This document shows positions 36,438 to 48,212 of a DNA stretch of 64,000 nucleotides, piece after piece. The position numbers were made by a program, and so were the translations under genes. Under the pieces are notes generated by a model. That model saw only the letters and a list, made by a program, of their open reading frames with translations, was not told the DNA's origin and did no database searches. The stretch's first letter is position 1. Each line of letters starts with the position of its first letter. This stretch comes from Phoronis australis (Eukaryota; Phoronida; Phoronidae), in NCBI GenBank assembly GCA_002633005.1, contig NMRA01000134.1:1-64000 (forward strand). The letters run 5' to 3'.

Positions 36438-38636
36438 AGTAAACAGTAAATGTATTTCTTGTGACACTGTAACCAGTTATCTAGCTACTAGTGTTTTTGA
36501 ACTCTACAGTCTACAACTTTTATGGGTGTGTCCCAAGAATAACCAACTCTTGCTCTGTTGACCCATCTTGTTACCAACATCTCAATGAATGGAGAGCAGA
36601 CTCAGCACTTCATCAGGGTGGTGGTCAAAAGGTCCCACATGACTACCTGGCTGACTGCATTTGTACAGGCAGTACAATTGATTTATTAGTGCCACCTAGT
36701 GGATTTTGAGGTGCCCATTGCACTTAACAAATTAATTTTTACACTGTTTGACATTTACTTTACAACAGTATGTTTTGACAGCATTTTGGTGAATGGCTTA
36801 AGAAAATTTTAAATGGTGTGTAAGCCTATTGTGGTAAACCTTGATTTGCCCATAGAAATTTTTGTTCTTAAGCCATTTTCCTGGAATCTAGTTGCCTGAA
36901 GTGTCATCCAGTGTGAAAACACAAAGCTGTCTTGCTCAATCCTTGTAAATTGTTATTCTTTCCACTGTAAGTTATTCTGTCAAATCCAATAACTGGACAG
37001 CTAGTGAATTAAAATCACTGGACCAAAATCTGAAGTTGTCACTAGTTTCACCTCTATTGTGTCATTATTACCTTGGTGAAAATGTAAGGTCTCCTGTCAG
37101 AAGCAAGCCTGCTTGATTTCCTGGGAAACCTACACAGTAGAATCCACCGGTTTTAAAGCTTATTTGCCTAAATGGGAAATCTTGCATTGAATATGAAAAC
37201 TGTTTACTTTCAGTGGACATAAATGTTTAGCAATATCTATTCTACTGTTATACAGACATGCACTATTATTGGTGTAACTAGTTAGTATGACCACCTTGCT
37301 TCTACTAATCATCTGGTCATGTAAAGATTCCAGCTCCAATCAGATGAGTTTGCAGAGCTGAAAAATGGCTATATCAGATGACAATCAGATGATTGTTGGG
37401 TGTTTATTGTGGTCCAATTTATACTCACTGAGATCATACATCAGTAGATGGTGAGATGTCTGGACAGTCTGGACAGTGATTGTGATGGCTTCTAGTGATC
37501 ATTGATGCTGTCTCCATATATTTATGTTTGTCTGCTGATTATTGTTAGGGCAGGTCAGATTAACATCAGCTCACATTATGCCTTGGTTACAGTGATCTGT
37601 TCAGGTTATCTTTGCATGGTTTTGTTGACAAATTATGTGAATTACCAGTTAACTCCAGCCTTGTCCAGGTGGTGCTGATAGTGTGGTTGTGGTGCCAATA
37701 GATAGCAATTGTTCCCCTCCACCCCTCCTGGTGAATTTTGTTTAAAATGAAAACATGTTTATATTGCTTCATTTAGATATTGTTACAAGTTCTAACTTGA
37801 TTATTTTATGGTTGCATACACACCACATGTGGTGTTTTACTTGGGATGTATGTGATGTCAGCAAAAACTTGGATTCTTTCATGTTGAAAGCCTCTCATGA
37901 ATATATCGAAGTTGCTTGAGTTTGATTAAGGTTGTGCAAGACTTCATCGACATGCCTGCATTCAGACAAAACTGTAAAATTTAAGTCAGTAAAAGTACAC
38001 GTTTTCTGAAAGAAAGCCAGTAGAACTAGATTTTTGCATTTCCAGTAATACCAATCTGCCATTGATTCTGACCATGTCCATTTAGTAAAATTTAGCAAGA
38101 AAGAATGGCATATGATAACAAACTTACATGTCAATAACATGGGCAAATTTAATTTGATATGAATGCTCAAGATGAAATCTTTAAATGCAGTTATTTTTGT
38201 AAATTATCATTCCGTTTTCATGTAATGCGCCTCTTGTCTTTTTTCATTGATAGCCCCTCTTGCAAACGCAGATCACTTTAAAAACTATTTCTAACATCAT
38301 ATAAAGAGTGGTGTATGAAAGTTTCCTTTGAATCTGACCTGATAACTATTTATGAGATATTATGTTTGAAAGTAAGTCCTACTTACCACCAACGTTTGTA
38401 CTATATTTCCGACAACTTGGTAACATTTTGAGGGTTTGTAGTTAGGGTAGTACTGTATTAAAAAACTATTTGAAAAATGGAAGTTAGCCAGTCATTTTTG
38501 CGCAGAGTAGATGAAAGTTAAACTTCTGCAACCAATGAATAAATTGTGTTTGTCCACATTTTTTTCATAATATTTTGTCATTTATTTCCACTTTTTGACA
38601 TATAATGACATATAATTCCTTGTGTATTTGTTGCAG
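36438..38636. other. unannotated AT-rich sequence, probable intron
   Basis: No repeat or exon supported. It ends with the acceptor ATTTGTTGCAG of the MNK-like exon. If that gene has leader exons, this is part of a leader intron. Confidence 0.45.
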
Positions 38637-38660
38637 ATGCATTTTGCCAGTGAGTCATGA
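38637..38660 (+). promoter_or_regulatory. upstream mini-ORF overlapping the MNK-like start codon
   Basis: ATG 38637, the first base of the exon, opens a 7-codon frame (MHFASES) whose stop TGA at 38658-38660 overlaps the main start in the tetranucleotide ATGA. In eukaryotes such short overlapping uORFs usually lower translation of the main frame or allow reinitiation. Whether it is in the mRNA depends on the exon boundary being right. Confidence 0.45.
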
Positions 38661-38723
38661 ATGGTCAAAAAGGCAGTGGACGGAAATGTAAAGTGGTCTT
38701 CGAAGATACCTACAAACTAACAA
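38637..38723 (+). CDS. first coding exon of a MAP-kinase-interacting kinase (MNK/MKNK/Lk6-like)
   Basis: MNK kinases are cytoplasmic Ser/Thr kinases activated by ERK or p38 that phosphorylate initiation factor eIF4E. Only the N-terminus is here. The exon is bounded by TTGTTGCAG and CTAACAA/GTAAGTC. The start is ATG 38657: an in-frame TGA at 38651 lies inside the same exon, so translation cannot begin earlier in this transcript. The 22 codons plus one base encode MNGQKGSGRKCKVVFEDTYK then LT, and the split codon A/G.. would give serine or glycine. FEDTYKLT plus S or G is the sequence just before the glycine-rich loop in MNK1, and Lk6 has a very similar segment. The preceding basic stretch also fits, though it is much shorter than in mammals. 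Nothing resembling the LGEGAYA exon or any later kinase motif was found downstream in this window. A different CaMK-type kinase is the main alternative. Confidence 0.65.
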
Positions 38724-39380
38724 GTAAGTCAAGTGTAATGGAACATAATTTCTGTACAGCCAATTTTAGTTCACATCAGATCTTTGTGGCTAATATCACA
38801 AATATGAAAGGTATTTTACCATGGTTTGTCATAAACCTTTCTGAAACATGACCTCACCATATTGAATTTAATTTTCTCCCAAAAATGAGAGACAAAATAA
38901 AATACTTATTGGCATGCAGACCTGAGCAGATAGTGGCAATACAAATGGCTTTTCTACTTTCAACATCAGGTTATTACTACATTTTCAGTGAATTTTCAGA
39001 CAATGAAACCATTTGATCAGTAGCCAAATTTGTTTTGAATCAACAAATGCTGCAAGGTGCTCACAGGCACTTCTATACTTCTTTTCACTATGTTAGCGAA
39101 TTTTGATTAAGAGACCTTTCATAAACTAGTGTGCAGGCATTTTATGTAAGGATGAGTCAGCCATTGTGTTGCTTTTTAAATCTTTATATTCTCTCCTATG
39201 GGCATTTATGCTGCGGGGAACGGTTTTAGATGACGTAGGAAATGGAATCCTATTGAAAATACTATTCTTGACATTTGAAAATTTTTTTCAAAGATCATGT
39301 TTTGCATATTAGTCATTGGAATGCAACGAGTGAAGAGTATGAGATAACGATTGTCCCTTACATAGCTTACTGTTCATTTT
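38724..39380 (+). other. start of intron after the MNK-like exon
   Basis: Begins with the consensus donor GTAAGT. No other feature seen before the minisatellite. Confidence 0.5.
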
Positions 39381-39880
39381 TCTGAAAGCTCCATTCACTT
39401 GTCTGAGGCTCCATTCACTTGTCTGAGGCTCCAGTCATTTGTCTGAGGCTCCATTCACTTGTCTGAGGCTCCATTCACTTGTCTGAGGCTTCATTCACTT
39501 GTCTGAGGCTCCATTCACTTGTCTGAGGCTCCAGTCATTTGTCTGAGTTCCATTCATTTGTTTGAGGCTCCATTACTTTGTCGGAGATGCATTCATTTGT
39601 CTGAGACTTCATTCATTTGTGTGAGGACTCATTCATTTGTCTTAGGATTCATTTGTTTTTCTGAGACTCCATTCATTTGTCTGAGACTCCATTCATTTGT
39701 GTGAGGACTCATTCATTTGTCTTAGGATTCATTCGTTTGTCTGAGCCTACATTCATTTGTGTGAGGACTCATTCATTTGTCTTAGGATTCATTCGTTTTT
39801 CTGAGCCTACATTCATTTGTCTGCGGCTCCATTCTTATTTCTGAAGCTTCGTTCATTTGTCGTAAGGTTCATGCATTTGA
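39381..39880. repeat. 20-bp minisatellite, about 24 units
   Basis: The unit GTCTGAGGCTCCATTCACTT is nearly exact at 39391-39540 and then degrades, with CATTCATTTGTNTGAG variants and a longer-period duplication at 39650-39830 (GTGTGAGGACTCATTCATTT, CTTAGGATTC). Frames through it are incidental. Confidence 0.95.
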
Positions 39881-40607
39881 TGGTTCATTGGTCCAACTGT
39901 TTGTTGGAAAGTCCCAGGGTTGAAGTTAAAAATGCAGATACTTTGCAGCAAATAGGTGAATTTAATGGCTTGCAAATTGGTGGAAACCATCAGCTGTATT
40001 TTTCAAGCGAATTTTTACTAGGAATTTATTTGAATTGGAACACGAACTTGCTGCGATTCTGAATTCCATGAAATTTCGTTGGATTAATTCCGTGAAATAA
40101 ATTATTCATGGTTTGTTGGTGCAATTAAAATTTCCATTATCTGATGAAACCACTGGTGCTGGCGAAATGAGTTGCACTGCACTCACTGTGTAGTGTCTGT
40201 GTCTCCCAATAAGTGTATTGCGGCATGAATCCTTTGCAGACATGGCTGCTTTTGAAATTTACCTTGTGTATGATATTTCAGTTTTCCTGAAATATTCCTG
40301 GGATTTCAAAGTATGAGACAAATCCTACACTAACATATAGAGTTTTGTTACCCCAACACCTAAGCGAGCCTAAGCCAGACTGTGACTTAAACGTCCTAAT
40401 CCATTCACAAATTAATGCTTGTCACTTAGCCGCGATGCTGAAGAAAACCTATTCACTAATTTCTCTTAAAAAATAATTGCTGGTGGTCTGCTACACATTG
40501 TACCAGACATGTGCAGGCTGCGCATGTGGGCCCATTGCACTGATCACCTGTTTTTGTGCTACAGTTAAAACTGAACTGCGTAGCTAGAAACCAGGCTGAA
40601 GGGTCTA

Positions 40608-40690
40608 GCAGTGTGGCTCAGGCGGAATCGAACCCACAACCTCGAGTAAAGAAAGCGGTCATGTATCACACTGGGCCACATAGCCGCCTC
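40608..40690 (-). ncRNA. tRNA-like sequence, probably SINE head or tRNA pseudogene
   Basis: Read on the minus strand, TGGCCCAGTG (40669-40678) is a near-perfect RNA polymerase III A box and GGTTCGATTCC (40624-40634) is a perfect B box, with normal spacing. The T-arm pairs poorly and the acceptor stem cannot be closed over seven pairs, so a functional tRNA is unlikely. No poly(A) or tail module could be delimited, and no second copy was seen in the window. Confidence 0.5.
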
Positions 40691-41750
40691 ATTTCCTCCA
40701 ATTTCTCTTATAATGCATCGATTTTAAAATTCAAAGATAGCTACCATTTACTTTTCAATTTTGAAAACAGTTATGTTGGTCATTCGTCTTACTTATTGTT
40801 CATTTTTTGACTTTGAAACTCCTTCGCTAAACAGACTGCAATTATCTCATCCAACATGTTCAGCCAAGCCCATTAATAGTAAGTAGCTCACTTCACTCCC
40901 TGATGGTTATGAATTCGTTGCTTACTCTGTGTTAACTAGTGCACACTTTCATGTCCACTTGCCTTCAAATCGTGTTATCCTAACATTTGCCTTATGATGG
41001 GAACAACACTATTGCATTTAAATTTGTAATTACTCCAAGTGTTCAATACTCTGCAAAGTCTTCTAATATTCACCATTCTAAGCATTTCATTTCAGTTATT
41101 ATCCCACTGTTTACACACAATCAAGTCTTTGAGGAGTTAAAAAATCCCAGCGACTCTGTGTGTGATAAGTTCACTGATTACACCATCACTGGACAATAAC
41201 TGATGATGGTTTGTACTAAAGCTAATGGGAAAGCTCAAGTAACAGGCCTCTAATAGTATTGGATTTAACTCAGTGCTAAAAGGTCTTAAAATATATGAAG
41301 AAGCCCAGTTGCTCTTCAAAAAATTACAGGTGGACTTCTGCCCCTAATGAACAGAGCATCCACAGACAAACCAGCCATTAGTGTCAATCAGAAGTAATAA
41401 GAAGAAAGTGACTGATGTGCAGATTTATGCTGGATGGATGGTTCCTGTATGAACCGAGGTGTCAGTTTGTGCCAGCTTGTATCAGTTTGTGCTGGGTCTA
41501 CTGCCCTCTGGATACAACTTTATATCCAACATTCTTTTTCTGACACCGGATCTTTAGATTTCTGCAGAACATTTGGTTGCTGTTGAAAATTATGCTAATT
41601 AAAGTTTTGAAAAATAGGAAGGAGCTTAGATTGAGCTGGTTAGTTGGAAATTGTAATTTTGTTAAATCTAAGTGTTGTGTTGAGAACTCTTTCGCCAACG
41701 CTGAAATCTGCCTTAACACAGTTGAGGCCAGACACTTTACCATCAGATGG
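40691..41750. other. unannotated AT-rich sequence
   Basis: Nothing supported. Confidence 0.5.
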
Positions 41751-41756
41751 GATTAT

Positions 41757-42174
41757 CAGACCTGCCAAGGAGGTATAACAACTTTTCTGGAGGTTGGTTG
41801 AAATTTTGCTTGAGATTGGACAAATTTGCTCAAATTTTGCTTGAGGTTCCTGGCGATATCTTCACTAACTATCAAATTTTATATATCGTAAAATATAAGA
41901 CTTAGGCTAGTCATATTACATTAATAAAAGAACATTTTATTTCCCGAAAACTATATTACATCGTCTTTATAATAAAGAATACCCATAATAATGTCAATAC
42001 AATTGAGTAGGTTTTCGACTAGTCATTACGATATAAGCATAGAAAACTAGTTTTTAGAAAATTTACGACCAAAAAATTCATTTTGCCTGAGATAGCTTAT
42101 GGCTCGCGTGAGTGCGTGAGGCAGTGGCCAAATGCGTGAGATTCACGCATCTCGCGTGAGACTTGGCAGGTCTG
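41757..42174. mobile_element. 418-bp non-autonomous TIR element, 6-bp target duplication
   Basis: Perfect 13-bp inverted ends CAGACCTGCCAAG / CTTGGCAGGTCTG are flanked by GATTAT at 41751-41756 and 42175-42180. Inside the right end lies a compact hairpin, ATGCGTGAGATTCACGCAT, followed by CTCGCGTGAGAC. No coding capacity. It shares CAG termini and a 6-bp duplication with the elements at 24318 and 43967 although the rest of the ends differ. Confidence 0.88.
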
Positions 42175-42180
42175 GATTAT

Positions 42181-43674
42181 ATGATTCTCGGGAATGAAAT
42201 AGTATGAAATGTATCTATCAAAATTTAATTGAAGATGAAATTGATATTATTCTGTTTTGACATCATTTAAGAACGGAGTTTGCTAGTGTTTGGTCCTTTT
42301 AGATCTGTTTTCAGAGTATTCTGAAGCTCTTGCAAAGTTTTTGGTCAAGGCACTAGATTGCCATATGCATGGGCTGTGTGCATGTTTTGAAAATCTAAAA
42401 TTATAAAATGTTCTAAAATACGTATGTAAAAGTTTCGTTGTAAAATTTTGTTTATTTTGACATGACATATTTTGGGATCTTGATTTCACTCAAATCATTT
42501 AACTGGATGTTTTTTGTGTTGCCAGCATGGTTGTCCTGATTGCCTCCTAGCTAATTCAGTGAACACTCACCAGACATTTGCCTAAACAACGTTTCTCCAA
42601 GTTTCATGACTTCTCAAAATGCTGCGAATGCCTGCACTTTTATTGGTATAAAACTGAATAATGGTATTTATTGGGTATTCACTCAGTTTTCTAAATAGGA
42701 AAAATTTTGGCATGAATGCCATGTTGTGTCCTAAAATGCCCTCCTTAATTTGGTTGTTAGGACACCTCCCAGATTTAGTTGATCTGAAACCACCCAGTCA
42801 CCTTATAACAAATTGAAGACAGACAGTGGGGATCTGCTCATAAAGCACATGTTTCTGTATGTTTGTATACTTTGCCAGCATGTCAATAAACTTTGGTGAA
42901 AAATTGACAGTTATTGCACTAAATACCAAACATGTGTTGACATACAAGAAGCCCTCATTTTTTAACACCAGGTGTTATCTCAGGAAAATAACTCTTGACA
43001 CATTCCTTGCTGTTTCAACAATGATTTGGTTAAATGACTCTGTTTTCAATGTTGTTTTTTACTGCTGCCTTTGACAGTTTCCATGCCTGTTTTATTTAAC
43101 CCTGGTTATCAATTTGACAAACTATACCCAGACGAATATAGTGGTTGATGGCTCCTGGTGTGAAAGCCTGGGTTTAAGTTAGCCAATTATTCTCAGTTGG
43201 CCTGTGGTGACAATGAACTTCTGGTAATTGGAATTGGAGAAGAGAACATTTATATTTTCCAGACAGTACTTTCTAAAAGTATTCTAAACAAGTGGAGTGA
43301 AGGGTCCTATTGCTTGTTGAGATCAGTTTTGAGTAATTTCAATTTTTATTTTTACTAGAGCAAAGTCTATATCATATCATAAACCAAATGTCTGAAATAT
43401 GTAGGGACCACAGTAGTTGAATTGTTGATAGAACTTTGATTAACAATGCAAAGTGTGCGTGTTTGACCTGTCTTTCAGATGTTTCATTTTAAGCAAGTCA
43501 TATATTATTTAATTTCTTTTGGCCTAAATCAACTCTGTTTTTTAAAGTTAATAAAGACACATTTTTTGGTAATGCAAAAGATGTTTAAAGCCATTACTGT
43601 GTATAACTGTATACACTTATGACAAAAACGCAACAAATAAATGTTTCAAGGAAAAGGTGAAAGACCCACATGCA
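42181..43674. other. unannotated AT-rich sequence
   Basis: Nothing supported; the plus frame 42859-43074 is not recognisable. Confidence 0.5.
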
Positions 43675-43966
43675 TTAACGATGTCTCAAACCTGATTCAC
43701 AAAAATTGGCTGGTTTTACAATGTTTCACATATGTCCAGCACAATACCTTATCTATATTCTGAAGAACTTCAAATACAAAATATATACCATGCAGTGAGA
43801 AAAAAGATTTAACAGAACCACTTTCATCTGCTTTACTTGTCAAGGGTTACACTGAGCTGTCAATCAAATTGAATCTCCCGCTTGGCTTGTGCACTTCTCA
43901 CAGTCCTTTCATTCATAGATTCGCCATAAGATTGAGTAAACGAGGTCTACATAGCATGGAAAGATG

Positions 43967-45884
43967 CAGGCACGTAGCCAGCATTGCGCGGAGGGTGGTT
44001 CGAATTTCTAAAACGGTGGACCTTTTGATCATATTACACAAACATCGCTCATTTTCTCGGAAGCGCCTTTACGCAGTTAAATCTGGCAGAAGGGAAATCC
44101 ATATACAGGACAATGATTTTTTGCGGATCGATCCATTTTCTTGAGATGGGACGGAATTCGTAGGCCTTATCCCAGGAATGAGGATGCCATGACGGTTACT
44201 TGCAAAAAACGGGACCCAAATTCGGATAAAGTCCTGGTGTGGTCCACAAAGTTCTCTTTTCGGATTACTGAGCGTTACCCTCTTTCAAGCTTTCGAACCA
44301 TTCATGCTTTTAAAATTGAGTGATTGTACTCCATCACATACTCAGATGCAAACATTTTGTCAGAGAATGACTTGAAGGTTACTAAAGTTGCTCATTGCAT
44401 TGGAAATGAGAACAGCCCACTACTCCAAAGGCATAAGTCTTAAGGTTCACTACCTCAAAAATGTATAAAATTTTGGACTGAGGTGTAATTTTTATACTTC
44501 CATATGTAAACAAAAATACACGTTTCGGTTTAGACGCATTGGGGTACCTGATTTACCAAGAACCGTTAATGCCTGGGTTTCAATACACTTTAACTGTCTG
44601 GGCTTCTTGCACTTGCGAAAGTAGGCTTCAAAGCATATCTTATGAATACGAAAACATGAATTCGTACTTGCATTTTGAAAAGAACATGAAGTAGGAATAT
44701 TGATGAATTATTAACCACGATACATTAGCTAATCCATGTCAAGATCGCATCATTTCACAGCGTGAGTGAAAAGTTTATCCGTGGTGCTTCAACCTCACCC
44801 ACCGAATCGGAAACAAGTCAGAGAGTCACATGCAGTCTTCCCAAATTTAAAGCCAGCCTACTAAGTCTAGGCAACCGAGAAATAAAATAAATTATCTCCG
44901 TGCCCCAGATGTTATCGCTGTTTGAATATGAGTCGTTTTAGATTCAAGAATCACGATTGTGAGCGATTAGAACTGAAGTCTGAGATTTGCAATGTTTTAA
45001 GAAGTACTCATTTGGACACAAATACAAAAGTTTATGAATGTCAGTTCTGCGTCATTTGCAGACATTCAGAGTAGTAAACTTTCGGACTTGTGAACATGGT
45101 TTTGCAATAGTGAACCTTTGCAGCAGTGATATGCAACCTTGGAAATCTCTTCATCAAGTTTCTTACTTCTATGAAGTCTGAGAGGTTGCGCAACATTGGC
45201 AATAATTTCCAAAAAAGCCTTTATCTTCATTGACCAAAGATTTTTATTAGGTCTAAACCTACTTTTACCAAATAAAGTGAACATGCTCGTCAGCACAAAA
45301 ACAGGATAGCGAAATGTCTGCTTTTTGAGCAATGACAGAGGACTGCTTATTGAAGTTACCTGTACTGTATTAAAAGAGTGAATACGCACACATCACTTGC
45401 ACGTCAATCTACCAATCCACAGCCAAAGCGTGCACTGGATGAACAACACATTTGACGATCGCTTTCAATTCTAAAATTAAAAGAGCCCGCGCACCACTCT
45501 ATGCTGACAACTATACCGAAAATCAGACAAGAAACCTATCATCTGCTGTTTTTTGGTTGATCGATTTTAAGCCTTTCACACACTACTTTTGGGACCTCTC
45601 GTATAATAGGTGGTACAGCTCGCGCATTCACCGTGGTAGTCGGAGGCATATGACTGCCAGTAACATAAAGTGTCCTCTAATCATCCTCTGCACGCCTGTC
45701 ATCTAGTATACAAACGCATGGCCACTAATGGCGAAGTTGGCTGGGTACGGCACAATTTTGTTGATATTCATGTACGGTATATCCCATACATAACGGACAT
45801 GCTGGGGCTGAACCTTTTCCACGGGGGGGGGGGGGGGGGGGGGGGGGGGTTTGATCACTCCGTATCACCCAGGCTACGGGCCTG
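43967..45884. mobile_element. 1918-bp TIR element inserted in repeat R5, 6-bp target duplication
   Basis: The left end CAGGCACGTAGCC and inverted right end CAGGCCCGTAGCC are imperfect inverted repeats flanked by AAGATG at 43961-43966 and 45885-45890. Removing the element and one AAGATG leaves a 40-bp stretch that aligns without gaps to copy B of the host repeat (about 50663-50702), which proves an insertion. The interior has no transposase that I recognise; an open stretch ending at the stop 45072-45074 contains YECQFCVICRH, vaguely zinc-finger-like, and the minus frame 45066-45389 (107 codons) is unassigned. Element class is uncertain; hAT-related with a short duplication is a guess. Confidence 0.85.
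45823..45849 (+). repeat. homopolymer of 27 G
   Basis: An uninterrupted G run just inside the right end of the 1.9-kb element. It is prone to sequencing and assembly error and could form G-quadruplex structures. The left end has only a short purine patch (GGAGGGTGG) at the equivalent place. Confidence 0.95.
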
Positions 45885-46610
45885 AAGATGCCCCGGAAAA
45901 TGAAGGCATAACATATTTTTGGTCCTGAGTGAGTTGTATCTTTGTGTACATACAATAACATGACGAATGCGCTGAGTTGCTGCACTGCGTCTGGCATATC
46001 ACGAACAGAGCAAGTTGTGAAAAAAGATAAATCCTAACGCAAATTAATCCAGTTTCACCAGTAATCTGACGTTTTACTGTTTTGATCTCGTGCTCACGGC
46101 GCACTTTAATCAGATACTCGATTTCTATACCACCTTACCTACTGCTTGGTTTCTTTCAGTCTCCCTTGTGCTTGCTTTGCCCTGTGTTGCGTACTAGTAC
46201 TGTAGACCGATTTTGATAGGTCAATAGGTAAACTCATTGTCAACCAACTTAACAAAATTAGTGATAATTAAGTTAATTACACAATGCAAATCAGTTGGCG
46301 TTGTGAGTGAATGTTCAAATAGTGAACATGGTTACAGCATGTGCAGGTTATGTTGACCAAAAACCAGTTGTCATCTCGTGGTGTTTTCCGCAAATCGACT
46401 TAATTTCAACACGAGTTCTTGAAAACGGCTCAATGAATTTCTCTGAAACTTTCCAATTTTAATATTTATTCATCAATCTCAAAAAACAATGCTAGGATTT
46501 TCCTTTTAAATGTCTAGTTTACTGTAAGATAGATGAATACGACTGCTATTTTTTACAAAAACAACCTTATATTTGCTTTGTTTTTGTTATAACCAATTGG
46601 TGCATCAATG

Positions 46611-48069
46611 TACAAAATTCTGCCTTGTTTATCATTCACCATCATTGTGCTCAAGTTCATCATCATTATTATTCTTTCACTTATTGTTCAATTTTGCCAA
46701 TTGTCACTCGGTGGAGTCCGTTCATAATTTCATGTCCAGGTTTGTCTTTTGATATTATATACCGTTTCCTTGTATTCAGCCACATTAGTTGGAGATGTGT
46801 GTTGCATATTTTTCACTTGTCTCAGGCTTCAATAAACCTTCTACTTGGGAATTCAAATCGGTAATCAAAATCTTCTTGCTGTCTGGACATAGTTTATGAA
46901 TTATGGGTGCTGTAAACTCTTAAAATAAACAGGGTGATAGACACAGTAAAAAATGACTGTTTGTTGACAAGATAAAGATTGACGACTTTTTCAAAATTGT
47001 TGAAACAGCTATCACTCAACCATCATACAAACAGTTTAAACTGGTTTCTGTCTGTCATATTATCATGCTAGTTGCAGCTGCTTTGGTGTGCGATAAAAAA
47101 AACTGTGGCAAGGTGGCACTTTCACTGGCAAAGCTATGGTCTACATCAGATTGTGGGCAGTGGAAAGTGGATGAAAGTCAATCCTATTTTATAAACTGTT
47201 CCCTATTTTACAAATTCATCCTTTCGGGCTATTAAAAATTGTGGATGTCTTGAAGATTCAGTCTCACTGCGTGAATTTGATGCTACCTCAAAAGTCAATC
47301 CTGTTACCCTGATTCAGTCTACACTCGGAAATTGTTTTAAAAATTAATCTTGTTGAGGATTAACGAAACTAACCCTTTTTATGTGCCCACATTTTAGGCG
47401 TGAGGCAGCGTTATGTCGTCATCCCTGTCTGGTGTCTGCAGTTGTATCCCAAACGTCCTTATCATCAGCAAATTTTCAGACTGAACTGACTACCATTGCA
47501 CTCCCTAGCCGCTTTTACGTGAGTGACAGTTGTCATCGTGTCAGTGGTCACAACGTGACTTGCTCCACTTCAGTTGCATTTATACGACATTAGATCGAAA
47601 ACTGGATTAGCATGAATCCCTTACACAAAGACTGTCTGGGCATGCTCGAATAAACAATAGGGAATATCCAAACCACATGGAATGCCTGCTGATCACAGAA
47701 CACATGCACAAGCGGAATACATGCACAAGCGTATTGAAAGATGATCCATTTCTGCCCAGCCCCAGTTGTGGTTAGACCTGTAGTTAATACTGGAGCAACT
47801 GATCCAGTACCTATCAAACCAGTTTCAAAAACTGACCGCTGCGATGTCACTCGCTCTGAGTCAGTCTTACTTACACACACACACTTGCACTGGAGCAGCT
47901 GTTCCGCGTTAGCTGTTTCTTGACTTTGTAAATGCGGCTTACGTTGTTGCTTTATCATGAAATTTGTTTTGTTGTTTGTTGGTTTCTTTCTTTGTTCACA
48001 TGCTACAGATTGCACTTCTTATCGCATCATTGTGAAATTTACACATGTGTCTTGTGAATGGCTCAAAGC
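46611..48069. other. unannotated sequence with one longer minus frame
   Basis: The minus frame 47590-48015 (141 codons) is the longest without N outside repeats. It holds a T/G-rich segment (SVAPVLTTGLTTTGAGQ) and no domain, signal peptide or splice context. The plus frame 47741-47923 opposes it. I do not call either as a gene. Confidence 0.35.
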
Positions 48070-48170
48070 CTATTGTTTTTGGAAAAAATCGGAGACAAGA
48101 TAGCGTTGTGGCGGCCAATTTTGCCCTTTTTGTTGCTTTGTGGAGCTATAGCTCCTCTGTTTCTGCTTAG
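48070..48170 (-). repeat. dispersed repeat R1, partial minus-strand copy
   Basis: Contains AAATCGGAGACAAGATAGCG plus TTGTGGCGGCCA, matching the R1 core reverse-complemented. Confidence 0.4.
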
Positions 48171-48212
48171 ATTTTCAGATTATTTCATTGGATAGATCAT
48201 TTCAAGGGCAAT

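Larger units (their letters stand above)
43675..46610 (+). repeat. long dispersed repeat R5, copy A, interrupted by a 1.9-kb insertion
   Basis: 43675-43966 and 45885-46610 align in the same order to 50365-51460 (copy B). Anchors are ATTCACAAAAATTGGC, CAAATACAAAATATATACC, CAGTCCTTTCATTCA, GAGCAAGTTGTGAAAA, ATGCAAATCAGTTGGC and GACTGC...TTTTTACAAAAA. Copy A is diverged from B but collinear except for the insertion at 43967-45884. Neither copy codes for a recognisable protein. Confidence 0.75.

Noticed and set aside
39381-39880. CRISPR-like regular repeat
   Set aside because: 20-bp units are head to tail without spacers, in animal DNA; it is a minisatellite.
47590-48015. 141-codon minus frame
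   Set aside because: Longest N-free frame outside minisatellites, but without domain, signal, splice context or repeat-unit logic; listed only as part of an unannotated interval.
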